Of a DNA stretch of 64,000 bases, positions 39,001-52,673 are shown piece after piece. Origin of the DNA: Malurus cyaneus samueli (Eukaryota > Chordata > Aves > Passeriformes > Maluridae); NCBI GenBank assembly GCA_009741485.1, contig CM019236.1, forward strand, positions 49,093,859 through 49,157,858, read 5' to 3'. The notes under the pieces were generated by a model. That model was not told where the DNA came from. It saw nothing but the letters and a program-made list of their open reading frames with translations, and ran no database searches. The stretch's first letter is position 1; the number at the start of each line of letters is the position of its first letter. A program made the translations under genes and the position numbers.

Positions 39001-40425
39001 AGATCTGCCAAAATATATTAAAAAAATAAAATATTTTAGAATTTTAAAATTTTGGTATGCTCTGATCTTTAGTAACTTCTTGGACAACACTTTCCATATT
39101 CTGATAACATGGTAAATGAAAAAGAGCTCTCTGGATATTATCTACTAATTTTCTACAGTTAAATAGCTTGAAAGATTCTCTGTGTTACAAGGGCAGTGCA
39201 GAAGCAGCTCAAAATTAAACCATCTTCCACTTCATTATTTTCCACTCCTGTTTTCCTCAAGTGCCCCCTTTCCACTGTTTTACTAGAACAAAAGTATAGA
39301 ACAAGCAAACCAGTCTATGGACAAAACCATCTCCAGGTCCACACTGAACTGTTCACCAACCAAAATTGCTGAAATTCCCTCTGTGTATGCAGTATTACCT
39401 CATGTTCTCTCCATGTTCCATCTGATCCGATCAATCATCGCTGATTTCATTGCACAATGGTAAGATCTTGATTTTGTCAAAAGTGTATGAAATAAAAGAC
39501 ATAGAACACTCTGTATTAAGAGTAAACATAATTTCTCATGTATTGAATCATTTAAGCCTCTGTCATTTTATCAGTGGTCTGAAATAATGGTATTGAAGGT
39601 CTGGGAGTTTAATTTTGCTGCCTGACCATTCTGCCACTATTTTATGTCTACATTCATGTCTTCAGCTAGAGATTTAGAATTTACTGAACTGCTTCTTCTA
39701 GAAATTCCTGTTTAAAATGCTTAATTTCTGGTTCAACAGCATGTTGTTGCATATTTGTTTCCTTTCAATTCAGTCTTTGGCTTCTGCTAAAAACAAAACA
39801 CACAGCAAAATGTAACTAAAAAGGAAAAATCAGCATGTAATACAGAATAGCAGGTATACCCTGAATACCTACATAACTAATAAGTAAATAAGAATGGGTG
39901 CTTTTCTGTACCGTTTGCTTATTTCACGCTTCCTTTAATTTCTTTGATATTTTTAATGTTCCTTCAGAAGTAATAGTTTGTAATTACCATATGTTACTGA
40001 AGCGATTAAGGCAAAGAACTATTGATTTCCAAATCAGACATGCCAGATTCGTAGGGTTATTTGAATTCAAAATATGTTAGAGAGGTTCTGTCATTTTAGC
40101 TCCTGGATGTCATTTTATTTCTGATCAGTGCTACACTATTCTGTAGACTTTTTGCCCCAAGATCAGTTGATTTTTTGGTTCTGTAATAGTCAAAGCGGTA
40201 GTACTTAAATTTTTCAATACCCTGGGGAAATTCACTGGTCAGTGGCTACTGAAATCACTGCTCATCACATTCAATCCTCACCCATTCTTTCATACAGCTC
40301 TTAGTTCTTTAATTTGATCTGCATTCCTTGTTGCAGTAAAGTATCTGGTGTGAACTGATGCTTTCATATTTGCTGTCCACTTGAGGTTTTCTCCATTTAG
40401 AACCTCATTTGGTATAATTATTAAT
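30017..40425. other. Long non-coding stretch
   Basis: About 10 kb with no recognisable transposon or gene. The longest frame is 126 codons at 33375-33755 on the plus strand, counted from its first ATG; it has no domain and no supporting context. Composition is uniformly AT-rich. One ambiguous base is present at 35976. Confidence 0.5.
35976..35976. other. Ambiguous base (N)
   Basis: A single N in the context CAGTANTGAGC, the only undetermined base I noticed. It marks an unresolved consensus position, such as a heterozygous site or low coverage. Confidence 0.95.
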
Positions 40426-41505
40426 AGAGGGGCCCAGAACTGGACATTCAAGTTGTGGTCTCTCCAGTGCCATGTACAAGGGAAGAATCACTGCCCTAGT
40501 CCTGCTAACACGGTTCTTGTGGTCACATAATTTCAGATACAGGTCAGGATGCCATTGGCCTTCTTGGCTGCCTAGGCACACACTGGCTTATGGTCAGCTG
40601 GATGTTGACCATCACCCCCAGGTCCTTTTCCACTGGGCAGCTTTCCAGACACTCTGCCCCAGTCTGTTGCACTTCATGGAGTTGGTGTGACCTGAGGGCA
40701 GTACCTGACATTTGCCCTGACTTGGCCCCAGCCCCTCGATGCAACCTGTCCAGATCCAACCTGTCCAGATCCCCCTGAAAAGCCTTCCTACCCTCCAGCC
40801 GGTAAGCAATCTCACTCAGCTTGGTGTCATCCACAAATTTGATAATGGTAGACTTAATCTCCTCATTCAGACCTTCAATAAAAATATTAAACAGGACTGG
40901 TCAACACACATCCCTCAGGACCACCACCAGTGACCAGCTCCACTTCAATGCGGCACCATTCCCCTCCCCTCTCTGGGCCCAGCCATCCCGCCAATCCAAT
41001 GCAACAAAGAATGCACCTGTCCATGCCATGGCTGCCTGCTTTTCCGGTGAAAGCTGTTGGAAACAGTGTCAAGTCTTTGCTAAGTCTGAGTATAAAACAT
41101 CCACAGTTTTTCCCTCATTCATTAGGCAGGTCACTGGATATAGAAAGAATTAGGCTCAATGATACTTGTGAAATTAAATAATAAATAAATAAATTAAGAA
41201 ATAAATAAATAAATAAATAAGAAAGATAAATTAAGGAGATCGGAAGTTAGTCAGGACCTGCTCTTCCTAAACCCCTGCTGCTTGGGCCTGATCCCCTGGC
41301 TGTTTGTGCCATGTGATCACACTAAAGATGATCTGCTCACAACCTGGTCAGACACCAAGGTCAAGCTGAGAGGTCTGTAGCTCCCTGGATCCTCCTTCTG
41401 GCCCTTCTTGTGGATTGATTTCACATACACCAACCAATCCAGTCATCCAAGACATCCCTCGTTATCCAGGAATGATAATTAATGACGGAAAGTGGTTTAG
41501 TGAAG
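40426..41505 (-). mobile_element. CR1 LINE, ORF2 (reverse transcriptase) fragment
   Basis: This is the largest transposon piece in the window, the reverse complement of about 1 kb of CR1 ORF2 (reverse-transcriptase thumb and C-terminal region). Recognisable plus-strand blocks include GGGGCCCAGAACTGGACA near the left edge, then CAGGTCCTTTTCCACTGGGC, AACCTGTCCAGATCC, CTTGGTGTCATCCACAAATT, ATATTAAACAGGACTGGTC, GATGATCTGCTCACAACCT, GGTCTGTAGCTCCCTGGATC and CTCCTTCTGGCCCTTCTTGT. Minus-strand frames are broken into pieces of 60-96 codons, so it is dead. It carries a 15-bp internal tandem duplication at 40743-40772 and is interrupted by an AT-rich insertion at 41148-41233. Neither the 5' start nor the 3' tail of the element is present. 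Confidence 0.95.
41148..41233. repeat. AT-rich (AAAT)n insertion inside CR1
   Basis: The CR1 match stops at ATATAGAAAG and resumes at AGGAGATC. Between them lie a short unique part (AATTAGGCTCAATGATACTT) and a (AAAT)n tract of about 50 bases. AGAAAG is present at both edges (41142-41147 and 41220-41225) and may be a small target-site duplication. It could be a tiny retroposed sequence with a simple-repeat tail, or a microsatellite expansion with filler DNA. Confidence 0.6.
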
Positions 41506-43357
41506 CACAAGTCTTGCACTGTACTGTGACTTAGAGATAAAGCTGCCAGGTCAGCATTGCTTTCATTACTTCTTTGGTCTCACAACTGGGTGCATTCATC
41601 ATGGTCACGTTAGTTTGCTTTTATTCTCAATTATGAGTTAAAGTAGGCACAATACAGAAAAAAACTACAGCTGGTCTCCTCTCTAAAGCAAATCACTGAG
41701 AGTAAATTATGTGCCAAAATCCCACAGAGATCTATAAATAGCAGAATGAAATGTACTGTGTTACATTTAAACCCTAGCACACAGACGCCATGCACACATC
41801 AGTGACTTGGTTTTATTTTTACAGCAACACAACTTGTTTTTCTCTGTCATGGAAAAACTGAGTTCTGCAGCAAATGGTACATTCACAGGGAATTTGCAAC
41901 ATCAGAATGAATCTCCCAGAGAGTCACTTGGAAAATATCCATTAAGAATCTTCTCTCTTGCATTTCAGCCACTGCTTAAATATTCTTTCCCTGTTTAATT
42001 CCATTATGGAAGTTTTCCAAATTCAAAAGACTGGCTATGGGACTTGTATATAATCCTTCTGATCTGAACACGAGTATGCATGATTTTTGATGCTTAGGGA
42101 CAGTAAGTCAGAAATCTAAGTTTAAAAAAAAAAAAAAAAAAGTCAGGACTGGTTTGGCAATCATAAACTGGGGTCTTAAACTGAAGAGGAGTCTTGCCTA
42201 GTTCTAGTCCCTTGGGCTAAGAGTCACAGCCTTCAGAATACTCTCACAGGTTGTTTCCCATCCTTCACTTGTCCTTCTCTGGCCAGCTGACATCACAGTC
42301 ATGCACTGGGAACAGATGTGAGGTGCAAGATGCAAATTCTCTGAGCGTAGCTATGCTTTTGCTGAGCTACAGCATCAGTGACAACAACTTCCCCAACACA
42401 GTAACAGCACCAGGTACTTCTCTGATTCACTTGTTCCTGATCAATATGCACAGGAACTTTTAATCACAGCTCTTTTAAAACTTTTACCCAAACTGCTCTC
42501 ACCAGGTTTTCTGATGCAGGATGTTGTGCTGCAGGATGTTGTGTGCATTTTCACACTGATCCCCGAGAGATTGTGCACACTCTTTCACCTCTTGCACAAG
42601 GCACAGAAAATTGTATCTCATTCACCATCTGCAACACGAGATGTGCTCAGTGAGGGTGTAAAATCAACAGCTAAGGGGTCATTCACCTCTGATTTTCAGA
42701 GGCATTTTCATAATGTGGTATATCAACTAGAAGGAAAGAAAATAGAATCATCTTCATGGCAAAAACACAACCCACCAAGAAAATGTTCACTCTGGAAAAT
42801 AATGCCTCCTGTTTTCCTATTGCTTCTGACACTCAGATTAGATGCTGGAAAGCTTAAGGAAATTTAAGTTATGTTAAGCTTTCCTCATTCTCAATGCAGT
42901 GTGAAACTGTGTGCTCTGCTGCAGTACATAGAGTGGCACAAGGCCAGGGTTCTGCTCATCAGTGCTCAGACCAAGCCCATGCTTCCATTGATCCAAACTA
43001 AGCAGTGAGGAACACACTTCTGTCCATCACCTGAAATACAACCATCATGTATTTACCAATGTTTACCATGCTTACCAATTCATTTACGTTTAATTTTAGA
43101 GTTTTATCAGCAAGTCTAAATGCTCTCTACAGCAGTACTCATGTCTGTGTGAGTGCCTTTGCTGCAAAGAGATTTTTCAATGGAGCAGATTTGTTTACTA
43201 TGTGTGATGGGTTTGTTGATGTGAATGACCCACAAAATTAGGCCCGAACTTATGGACTATCGTATGCATTTTCATAGGGTAGAATGGTTTGGAAAGCTTT
43301 CTATGACATTGTAATTTTGGGAATTTATCCTCATTGTGTGCTTCTGCCTAGACTTTT
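41506..43357. other. Non-coding DNA
   Basis: No gene is recognised. A 117-codon plus-strand frame (42514-42867) starts inside a 15-bp tandem duplication (GGATGTTGTGCTGCA type, 42516-42544) and has no identifiable domain. An 18-base A run lies at 42124-42141. Confidence 0.5.
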
Positions 43358-43468
43358 TAGTTTTTATTTTATTTTATTTTATTTATTTTTATTTATTTAT
43401 TTTATATTATTTATTTTAATTTATTTTTTACTTTATTTTTATTTTATTTTTTTATTTATTATTTTATT
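43358..43468. repeat. (ATTTT)n / (ATTT)n microsatellite
   Basis: About 110 bases of irregular ATTTT and ATTT units. A 65-codon frame across it (43284-43481) is only translated repeat. Confidence 0.95.
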
Positions 43469-46400
43469 GCACACATTTTAACAACAGAACTATAAACTTA
43501 GTCATGTGGCAGGACTGCAACAAACTTAGTTTCTCAACACATTCACATGAATGCCACATTTTTCTGAGCTTTTTGGCCCACTCTGGACTTCAGCAGTTTG
43601 ACAGTTTTATCTGCTCTTTTTCCCAACCCAAAACAGCTGCAGTTTACATGATGCTATTCCATTGCTGAGTAATGAAAAAAAAGACATGGAGATCAGAAGC
43701 TGTATTCAGACTTCTGTTATTCGTGTCATCACTGGTGCTGCTTTGAAGAGCCATTAGCAGCTACCCAGATTCGCTTTCACAGAAGCAGATGCTTTGGTTT
43801 CTTTCCTCCTTGCATGAGCATGGACGCCTCTTTATTCTCTTTCTCCTGTGATCAAGGGCTCTGAATGGGTCTACACAGAGCTGTTAGAAGGCACTGAGAG
43901 AGAGTTATTAGGCTGATAGCCTAGACTGGCTGCCAAACACAAACAAAACCCATGCCTCTGTATGGCAGTCAGCTGCCAGTCTTCAAGGGGCTTTCATGGA
44001 GTTCTTTCAACTACGTGTAAATTATCCGTTCTGCAAAATGGACTGTTCTCCTGAAGGATTAGGCAGCTTATCATTACCACATAATTTCCTCAAAGAAGAG
44101 CTGGCTCGCCGTTTCTCTTCATGTCATTAATGAATTACTTGAGCCAAAAAGCACAGCTTGTAACCATGATTGCATTAAAAGGGCTTTGTGAAGATTCCCC
44201 TGATCTTCTCCAATAAGAAAATAGACTGGACTCCAAATAAACTTTGACCTGGAAGGACATCTTCAGCATCTGCCTAGAAAGTGTGCCTAATGCAGTGTGA
44301 ATCTGCCACAGCTGCATTTCAGGCAGATTTCTGGGGCATGCTATTTATTAGGCATCAGGTGTCTCTTGATGTCCACAAAAGTCTAGATGCTGATTTATGT
44401 TGAAGGATGAACTGTGCCTGTTACTTTATTCTCAGCATATTGTCATAAACCTATTTGAGGTGAGAATATACAGTCTGTTCTGATTGCCAGAGCTTAAGTC
44501 AGAAAAACAAAAATGCACTGGAGTTATATGAGGATTATTTCAGGTGAATACTACCAAAATAATGTAGCAGAACTTATTAACACTTGTGAATGAATTATGA
44601 TTTACTGATACTCTTTTTCTGGGAACATATTTGTGTAACCATATTTAGGTGTTATGAAGATTTGGAGACATTTGTAGATTTATACTTTTTATTTGTTTTA
44701 AACGCCAGCAGTGCAAAACCTCCATGCTTATCAATATTGTGCCATCCTTCTCCATGGTATATGGATACACATATTAAGGAAGAAAAACCTGGAAATCGGT
44801 CTTGGGCAATCACTTTCACTTGAAGTACCTTAAATTAATTTAGAAGCAAAGCACAACAGCATTTTAATACAAAATTAGAGAAAAAACTTGAGACATCACT
44901 TGCAATAGACGAAATTTCTACATATTTAATGAAATTTAGTCCTGGCAAGACTCTTAAGTTTCAGACATGGCCTAAACTGTGCAGATTTACCAAACTTTTG
45001 TGAAACAACTTTGATGTTATTGTTCACTACTTCATCTGATCCATCTCCATAGCCTTTCTCTGCAGCTTTGGTACAGCAGCCACTTCTCTGACTGACCACT
45101 TTAAGCCTTTATCATCTGCTTAACCAGAGATGAAGTACATAATCATTCTGTTCTTTCCTTCTTCATCAAAGCACAGGAATCCAAAGCAAAAACAGGCCCA
45201 GTTTTGCTGCCATCATGCTCGGTTGAGCTATTTTTTTAAACTCAGCATTTTATTTTGAAAGGACAGATCACTAAAAATTAGTATAAATGAATGACTATTC
45301 TGTAGCATGTATGAAAAAATCCTTGCTTATTTAGGTACTCTTTGACTGCTGAATGTTGAAAATAGAGTGGCAATGAGAAGGGGCCATGGAGATCAATGTA
45401 TTCAAACCCACATGAATAAGCACTTGGGATATTTGATGCAGACATACTCTGACATTTGAAAGATAATCAAAACTCTAAAAGTACTTGTTTAAACACAAGT
45501 TGACTTATTTTTACCACTGAAAAGTTTTTTCTAAGCCACGTTGCCATTTATCTCTCAAGAATGTGTGTGGGGCAGTGAGATATATAATGCGAGCACTACT
45601 CTTGTCTCCTTTCTGAATGCATTTTCATGAACACAATTTCAGATTTGGCTCAGAAACTCATCTGCTCCTACCATTTGATGCTCTTTCTATAGCCAGAGTC
45701 TTTCTAATCTCACAAATTCTTTCAATGGTAAGTATATATTTGGAATTAGAGGAATCAAAAGTATTCATCGCTACAATACAGGCTTGTATAGCTGTACTAT
45801 AACAAGAATTTATTTCCTGTGGTTTATTGTCGAAAGATTGAACTTGAATCTGGAAAGAAAAAGAACTGCTAGAGGTTATAGTATCTGTTAGTCTCATCCA
45901 CATTTTGAGTTTAATCATCCAGGTGAAATAGTACTACATTTTATACTCTGCAGTCCTCCATATCACCCTTGTCTTTTCCCTTCTCTCCTCACGATCAACC
46001 TCCCCACTCATTAGGACAAGCCTGTCTCCTCTGAACAAAACAGTGGTCAAGCCCACCCCCCAATGAAGTAAAACTCTTATCCTGATAGTTTCACTCAGTT
46101 GCCTAGAAATCAAGAAACTAGCCCAAATCCTTGGAATTTTGACAAAATCTGACATTTCTATCTGTGGAGTTTCTAACTCCTTTGATATTCAATTCATGTA
46201 ATTTTAGCGGAAGGGGTGGAAAGGGGCTAGGGTCAATAAATTCCAAATGGTTCCTATTGCTGCATGCACTAAATTTCCAAGATTCCAAGATCACTGCTCC
46301 TGACCAGCCTTCCATTGCAGAGAAAAAGCAGACCCAACACAGACTCTTGGATGGCAGGTGCACAAGGACACACCGTGTCTGAGAGATTTACCAGCAATGG

Positions 46401-49400
46401 CCTTTCCTTTAAGTGGCTTCAACCCGAGCTCGTTGCTGAACAAAGGTTGATTGGTGATGGACATCCTCTGGTGCTCATCCGCTCTGCCCCCAGGCTGTCA
46501 ACTGACACAAAATCAGAAAAGCACCCCCTTTGTTTGCACAAGGCCAATTGTTTGAAGCATTAACCACAAACATTTCAGTCTCTCACACCCAAATCAGAAG
46601 TAAAACCTGAAAAAATGCACAGTTCTATCCTGCAGACTCAAATGTCTCTCAGAACAAATAAGGATTTCCAGTTGAAATTTCAGAAGAATTTCAGATCCAT
46701 CTTTCAGTAATTGTCATGTTGGTTCTTGATCTTGAACTCTTCACCATTCTCTTTTTACATAGATCATAGAGCTAATTAACCATTTCCAACAGTAAGTTAA
46801 ATGCATTTTATATAACTCATTGTTAAACTTCCATCTAGAAAGTGTCAGCAAAATGTTGGAATGCCATGAAAGGCTCTGCTGCAGGGAACTGAGGGACATC
46901 AGTCACTGTCCACTGAAGCTTTTTGGTTTATAGAGAATTAGACCTTATTTTTAGCCATCTCAGCAGTCCTTTCTGTGCTGACACGATTTTCTGGGTTGTG
47001 TTTTCAGCATTCTAATATCCCCTGTTAACTTCTTTGTACTTAGTAGAAATCTTAACTATCGCTTTAGAGGACTAGAACTAAAATGATGCTGGGAATATAT
47101 AATAACATCCTCTAAATTCTTCAAAGCCAGATTTTTTGCAGGACTTCAGTGAAACAGAAGTCTCTTGCACTTCACATTTTCATACTCTTGATTTAAATGT
47201 ACATTTGTTGCATGAATGATGTTCTTTACACTATGATGCTCTGCATCTTTGATATACGTTCATTTTGCCTGGTACCCCTGTGCGCTCTGGAAAGCAATTT
47301 ACACCTGTACAACAAAGATGCAAAGCAAAGCAAACTGCCTGATGAGATATTTTAGATGGGTTATTTGGCCACTTGATATGTTAAACCCAGCAAGGGAAAG
47401 GCTTGCATCTGTAAGAAGGCTGATATCAGACAAACTGAGCGACAGAAAATGCTCTCCAGCCTGGCTGGAGTGAAAAGCAAATTCCTCATTCCTTTGCCAG
47501 AAAAGCACAAACCATTAAGTAAGAAAGAGAAATAATAAAGCATGATTGTTGCCCTGTTACACCAAATTGTTTTATTCTCTGTACTCATAAATGTTGGCTG
47601 AAATTGTACTGTAGATTAAATGCCTTTGGCCCAGGGAGGGAATACTACTTAATCCTTAGGGAAACAATTTTTTTCTTTTTTTTTTTTTTTTTTAACTCAG
47701 CATCTCTGAGATATTTTCCTTGATTTACTGTTTTGCTTAGTGTTGAAATCTGTCATTGTTCACTAAACCACAAAGCAGAGTATCACCCCATCTATTCCTG
47801 CACAAGAGCTTCTAAAAGCAGATCAGTCTTAGTACAAGTCTGATCTTTTTTCCTATGAGCATTTTCTATTCCCTGTCACACTGTGCTTCTGTAAAAAAAT
47901 TCTTTGGTTGTTGGTTTGTTTTTTGTTTTGTTTTGTTTTTTAATTAACATTGCATATCTACTTGCTTTTTCTCTTTTTCTGTGAATAAAATGAAAAAGTA
48001 GGAAATTTGTATATTTGCATTACTTTTACAATAATTTGATAACATATTTTTTGTGGAACAATGTTTGTAAGTAACCAGGACTTGCTAAAATGTGTGAGTA
48101 TAGCAAACACTGAAATTAATTTGTAAAATTTTGCATTCAACCATTACAACTTGCAACTTTCCTTTGAACCTTTGAGATAACCAGAGCTTATATTCTATGC
48201 TTACTAGGGAAAGTGATGGCTGAAAGAATAGAATCATGCTTTAGAAAATATAATTTATCCAATTATGTCCAATTTATCCTACTCTTAGCCAAGAGAGGTA
48301 TAAAAAGAGTAGTAAAAGTGTACCTCGATGCAATTGTTAGAATTCCTTTTTATTATAGAAATAAGAAAAAAATAGACCTCTTTGAAAAGTCTTATAATGT
48401 TTGTCTTGTCAAAAAATGAAGTTGTTGTTGTAACATTCAAAACAAGAATAGTAAAATACTTTCAGATACTAATTTGACAGAATTAATGAAATTAATTAAT
48501 ATATTTACAAAATGCATTGTAAAAATGCAGAAAAGAATACACTTTAGGCAGGTCTTCAAAATGATGTCAGACTGACATTTTCTCCAAATTTGCAGCTCCT
48601 ATTTCTGTCCAGAAACCTCAAATTACAGACCTTTTATCTCTCCATATCTTGATTGAACAAACACCACGTGTATTTCCAGTCCCATCTCTGATTTTCAAAG
48701 AGGTGCTTGTGTGCCTGCTATGAGAGAGGCATGTCCATCCCACCTTGGACCTGAGCTGAGCAGAAGGCGACACCCCCAGTTTTAACAAGGTTTTTACTGT
48801 GTCATTCACAGACAGGTCCTGTAAGTGTCTCTACAACTTTTTGCTTTCATTCAGTCCCTGTCATTGAGGATGTTTCCAAAGCTACAGAGGTACCTCAAAT
48901 AAAGTTGCAAGTTATTGTTCACTGAAGTGCCTGCTTCTCAGTTCAGCTGAGGCACTCTCCTCAAAATCCTCACCAGTTTCTGCAAGATGATGCTTTTCCA
49001 CTGCACAAAAATGATAGATCAGCATGCTAGCAATTGCCTGTTGGTATGGAGAGCAGCAGGAATGAAAACTCTACTATGAATCACACCAGGGAATACACAC
49101 AAATACTACACATAGAGAAAGCATGTTCTGATCAGGAAAACAATGCCTATTAAATGAGGTCATTTGCTTGTGTTTACTTTGCAACCAGGCTATTATATAA
49201 ATCAATGTACTCTGCTTTGTTTATCCTTAGACAATCGCCTTTCTCTGTTCCTCTGCTTCCTCCAAAGTAACATAAGTTTTACTGGCATATTTTAATTCCT
49301 TTGATAACCAACTGAGGCAACTGACAACCAACTGAGGGTGAACAGATGATGAGGAAAATTTTTTAATGAGAAGCATCTATAACACAACTACTCATTTAGA

Positions 49401-52400
49401 CTTATCTATGTATTTATATGCAGCTGCACTTTAGGAAAGGATCACTTAGTGCTGTTTTCTGAACAACTGTATTTGCAAACTGCAAGCAATGTGAGATATA
49501 AGCACCAAACACCCAAACAGCCTGCATAGTTACTTGTACTGTTTGTTTAAGAAGTATACAGAAAACCAAAATCATACAAAGTCTAAGCTACTGACCAAAA
49601 TGCAATATGTTTCAAAGTAATTTTAAACAACCCCATGGAGTTTGCATCAATTTCAGTATGAACTACAATAAACAGCTTCTGAGGAAAGTGGCAAAGCACA
49701 CTAAGATGACTATCAAGTGACTGGGTGAGCTAATAGTGTCTGGATCCAAGAATCAGTAATTTCCACTGGCAGATATGACTTCATAGCAAGCAAGGCATCT
49801 AAGTGAATTTGCACCACAATCATGAAGTGGAACCTATCGTATCATCCATGAGTTCCATGCATTGATATTCATATTATGTTTACATCTTTTCTTCTTATTT
49901 TTTAAAAAGGGATGAGTTGTTTTTCTATCCAAAAAGTGCAGCTGCCCAGATGGACAGATTTTCAAGGCATTGAAAAGCCTTTATCTTTTTGCAGCTTTAT
50001 TTCTTCGTGAGAGATGCATGCATGTGGGGCTAGAACAACTAGCGTGAAATAAATTCATTATCCATTATGTACATTCTTTTTCCTTGCAACATTTCTAATC
50101 AAACATCTTGCCTTTTTCATTTATTTACTAAGTCAATTGATTTCCACCAGCATATCTCAGATGTAAGAAGGAAGCAGAAACAGGGATTCTTTAAAAGTAA
50201 CTACGGAAGTACAGACTGTTGCCAATCTGACTGTTCATTATAGAGGGATGCATATCATCATGAGAAGGCTGAAAAAATACTTTGAAAAATACTTACCTAA
50301 GTTAATAAAATTTCATTATTGTTAATAAAGTGTCACTGGTTTCCTTTGAGTGTGATTAATGCTTCAGAAAATGAACCATCACATTCTTCACTTAGTGATG
50401 CTGTGTCAGGTAAGTCTCAGTGAGTTCATTACTGAAATTCTGATAACACCTGGAAAAGTTGAACATGTTCAAGTGAAGATTGGACTATGCTGGTCTCACC
50501 AGCAAGAGGTTGCTGAACTTTGAACAGATAGGATTTTTGAGGAGATGCAATTAAGAAACCAATTAAATGTAATGAATGATAGCACAGGATTAACAACTTA
50601 AATGTGAATCGTGGCTTTTTATGACTGGCAAATTTCCTATTCTCCTTCATTTCTGAAAGATGGACTTGGCTTAGACAGAATATGGGTACATGTACTCATT
50701 ACAATTTTTGATGAATTTGAAAAGCATCAGCTGAATGTCCTCCACTGTCACACTCCAGTATTAATTGGATTCAAGTGAAAGCTTTGGAAGAGATAATATT
50801 AAACTATTTGACAAGTGTTCCTTCTAGGAGACTTACTATTACATTTGTCTTAATTATTAATGTATAAAACCCTACAGAAGTAGAATACCTCTTTTATTAA
50901 GTCTAACTTTAAGATATCTGAGAATTCCTCAGCAGTTTCATATTCTCTTCAGAAAAGAAGTAATGAAATGAAAATTATTTCAAAAAAATGTACATATTCT
51001 CTGCCACCAGAACTGATGGGGTTTTTTTCTGTGTAATGCAAAGAGGTTTGTAATAAGAAGACAGATATACATGGGCTGTAGATGAAAAATAAGTTGTACC
51101 CAACTGAGTACTGACTATAAGTATTCTTGACAATAACAGGTCAATGTATCCTATAAACAGAAAACAGCATTTTCTTGCTATGTTTGGAGAGAGAAAATAG
51201 TTTTAACCACAATGGAAAGGAACATGCTCAGGAAACAAAAAAAAAAAAAAAACATTCTCAGCAGAAATGCTCACAAGAGTCCAGTGTACGTACATGTGTT
51301 TCAAATTCTATTCTTCAGAGTTTTAACACTGCAGAAGAACTCTGAAGTTACTTTAACTTAAGTATCCTTAGTGTCAAGAACAATTCAGCTTCCTGCTGCG
51401 CAGTAGAAAATTAGATTCTTAGGAAATCAGCTTTTAGAAAGAGTGTTTAAGTGAAGCAGGAGCAAAAGCCCATGTAGAGCAACCTGAGATGAGAAGACAG
51501 AGTTCATCCTGCATGATGAAACATTAGTATTTGAGACAGCACCTAGTTCCTCAGAAGGGCTTGCAGATGTGTATGCTGAAATCCATTGTATGATGTAAAC
51601 CAAAAGAATCATGGAGAAGCTAAAAGTCATCTAATTCCCAGCATAAAACAAGTTTAAAACAGCTAAACATGTTAACTATGTTATGAGAAGACAAGCCTTA
51701 AAAACTCTGAATTAATTAAATAATATAGTAATAGTTGGCTTTCCTTAATTTTTTTTTGTCACCTATTGTAGCTAATTTTATTACCTATTGTAGCCTGTTT
51801 CAGTTTTTCTGTGAGAGAGGAATAATGTTTGAAAAGGTGCCTAGGGCAATTGGGAAGTCGGCAGAAAAACCTGGTTAGTATTTTTCTAGATTATTTAAAT
51901 TGTTTAAGATTAATTCTTGCAAAATTTACTCTAGCTAATGACTGTCATATATTATTTTGTGTATATGTTTCCATAAGAATGACAAGCCTTGAGATGAGGT
52001 GCTGGAGAAACAGAGAAAATAGCAAAGTCAATGCAGACCCTCTGGATTTTGTAACCATGTATTTTCAGCCTTCTAAGAAGAAACGCTCAGCTTGTGCTCT
52101 TCTAGCCTAAGGCAAAATACACAGGCCCAGTTGCATAAAGTTAAGCTGCCAATTCTCCTGTACAAAAGCAGCTTCATTTTCACCCTTACCTTCCAGCTTT
52201 AAAAGGTCATTTTCTGCTTTCTTCAGCTCAGTTTTCAGTGTGGATTCACAGCTGTATTACTAGGATATCCTCATATTGTAAGTGAGCTAAGCTAAATTTC
52301 AGTGCTTAGAAAAGATTGTTAAACATACAATTGAGGTTAGATTCAGGCTATCAGAATATCCTACCTTAAGAAAAACTGACATTTTCACTTTTAGCTTTTA

Positions 52401-52652
52401 AGATAAAAGCATTCTTTTCAATATCATGCACTTTGGTCAGATGCAGCTTCTCTTTTGGCAAACATATATTACTTCAAATGAGCAGCAGCTAGTTTGCAAA
52501 TTGTACACGAAACTTTAATTCTACAAAATCAGGTGCTTCATGACTATGTGAGGGGCAAGCACACCAGAAAAAAAAGGATAAGAGTGTACCTTGATTTCAC
52601 AGTTCTACCATATATGTTTATTAGTACCGGTACAAAATTTCTCCTTTTTCAC

Positions 52653-52673
52653 AAAAAAAAAAAAAAAAAAAAA
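52653..52673. repeat. Poly(A) run, 21 bases
   Basis: Uninterrupted homopolymer with no adjacent retroposon body recognised. Confidence 0.95.

Noticed and set aside
42514..42867. 117-codon plus-strand frame
   Set aside because: It begins in a 15-bp tandem duplication and carries no identifiable motif. A C-terminal hydrophobic run is not enough to call a gene.
43284..43481. 65-codon frame rich in Phe, Leu, Ile and Tyr resembling a membrane protein
   Set aside because: It is the translation of the ATTTT repeat.
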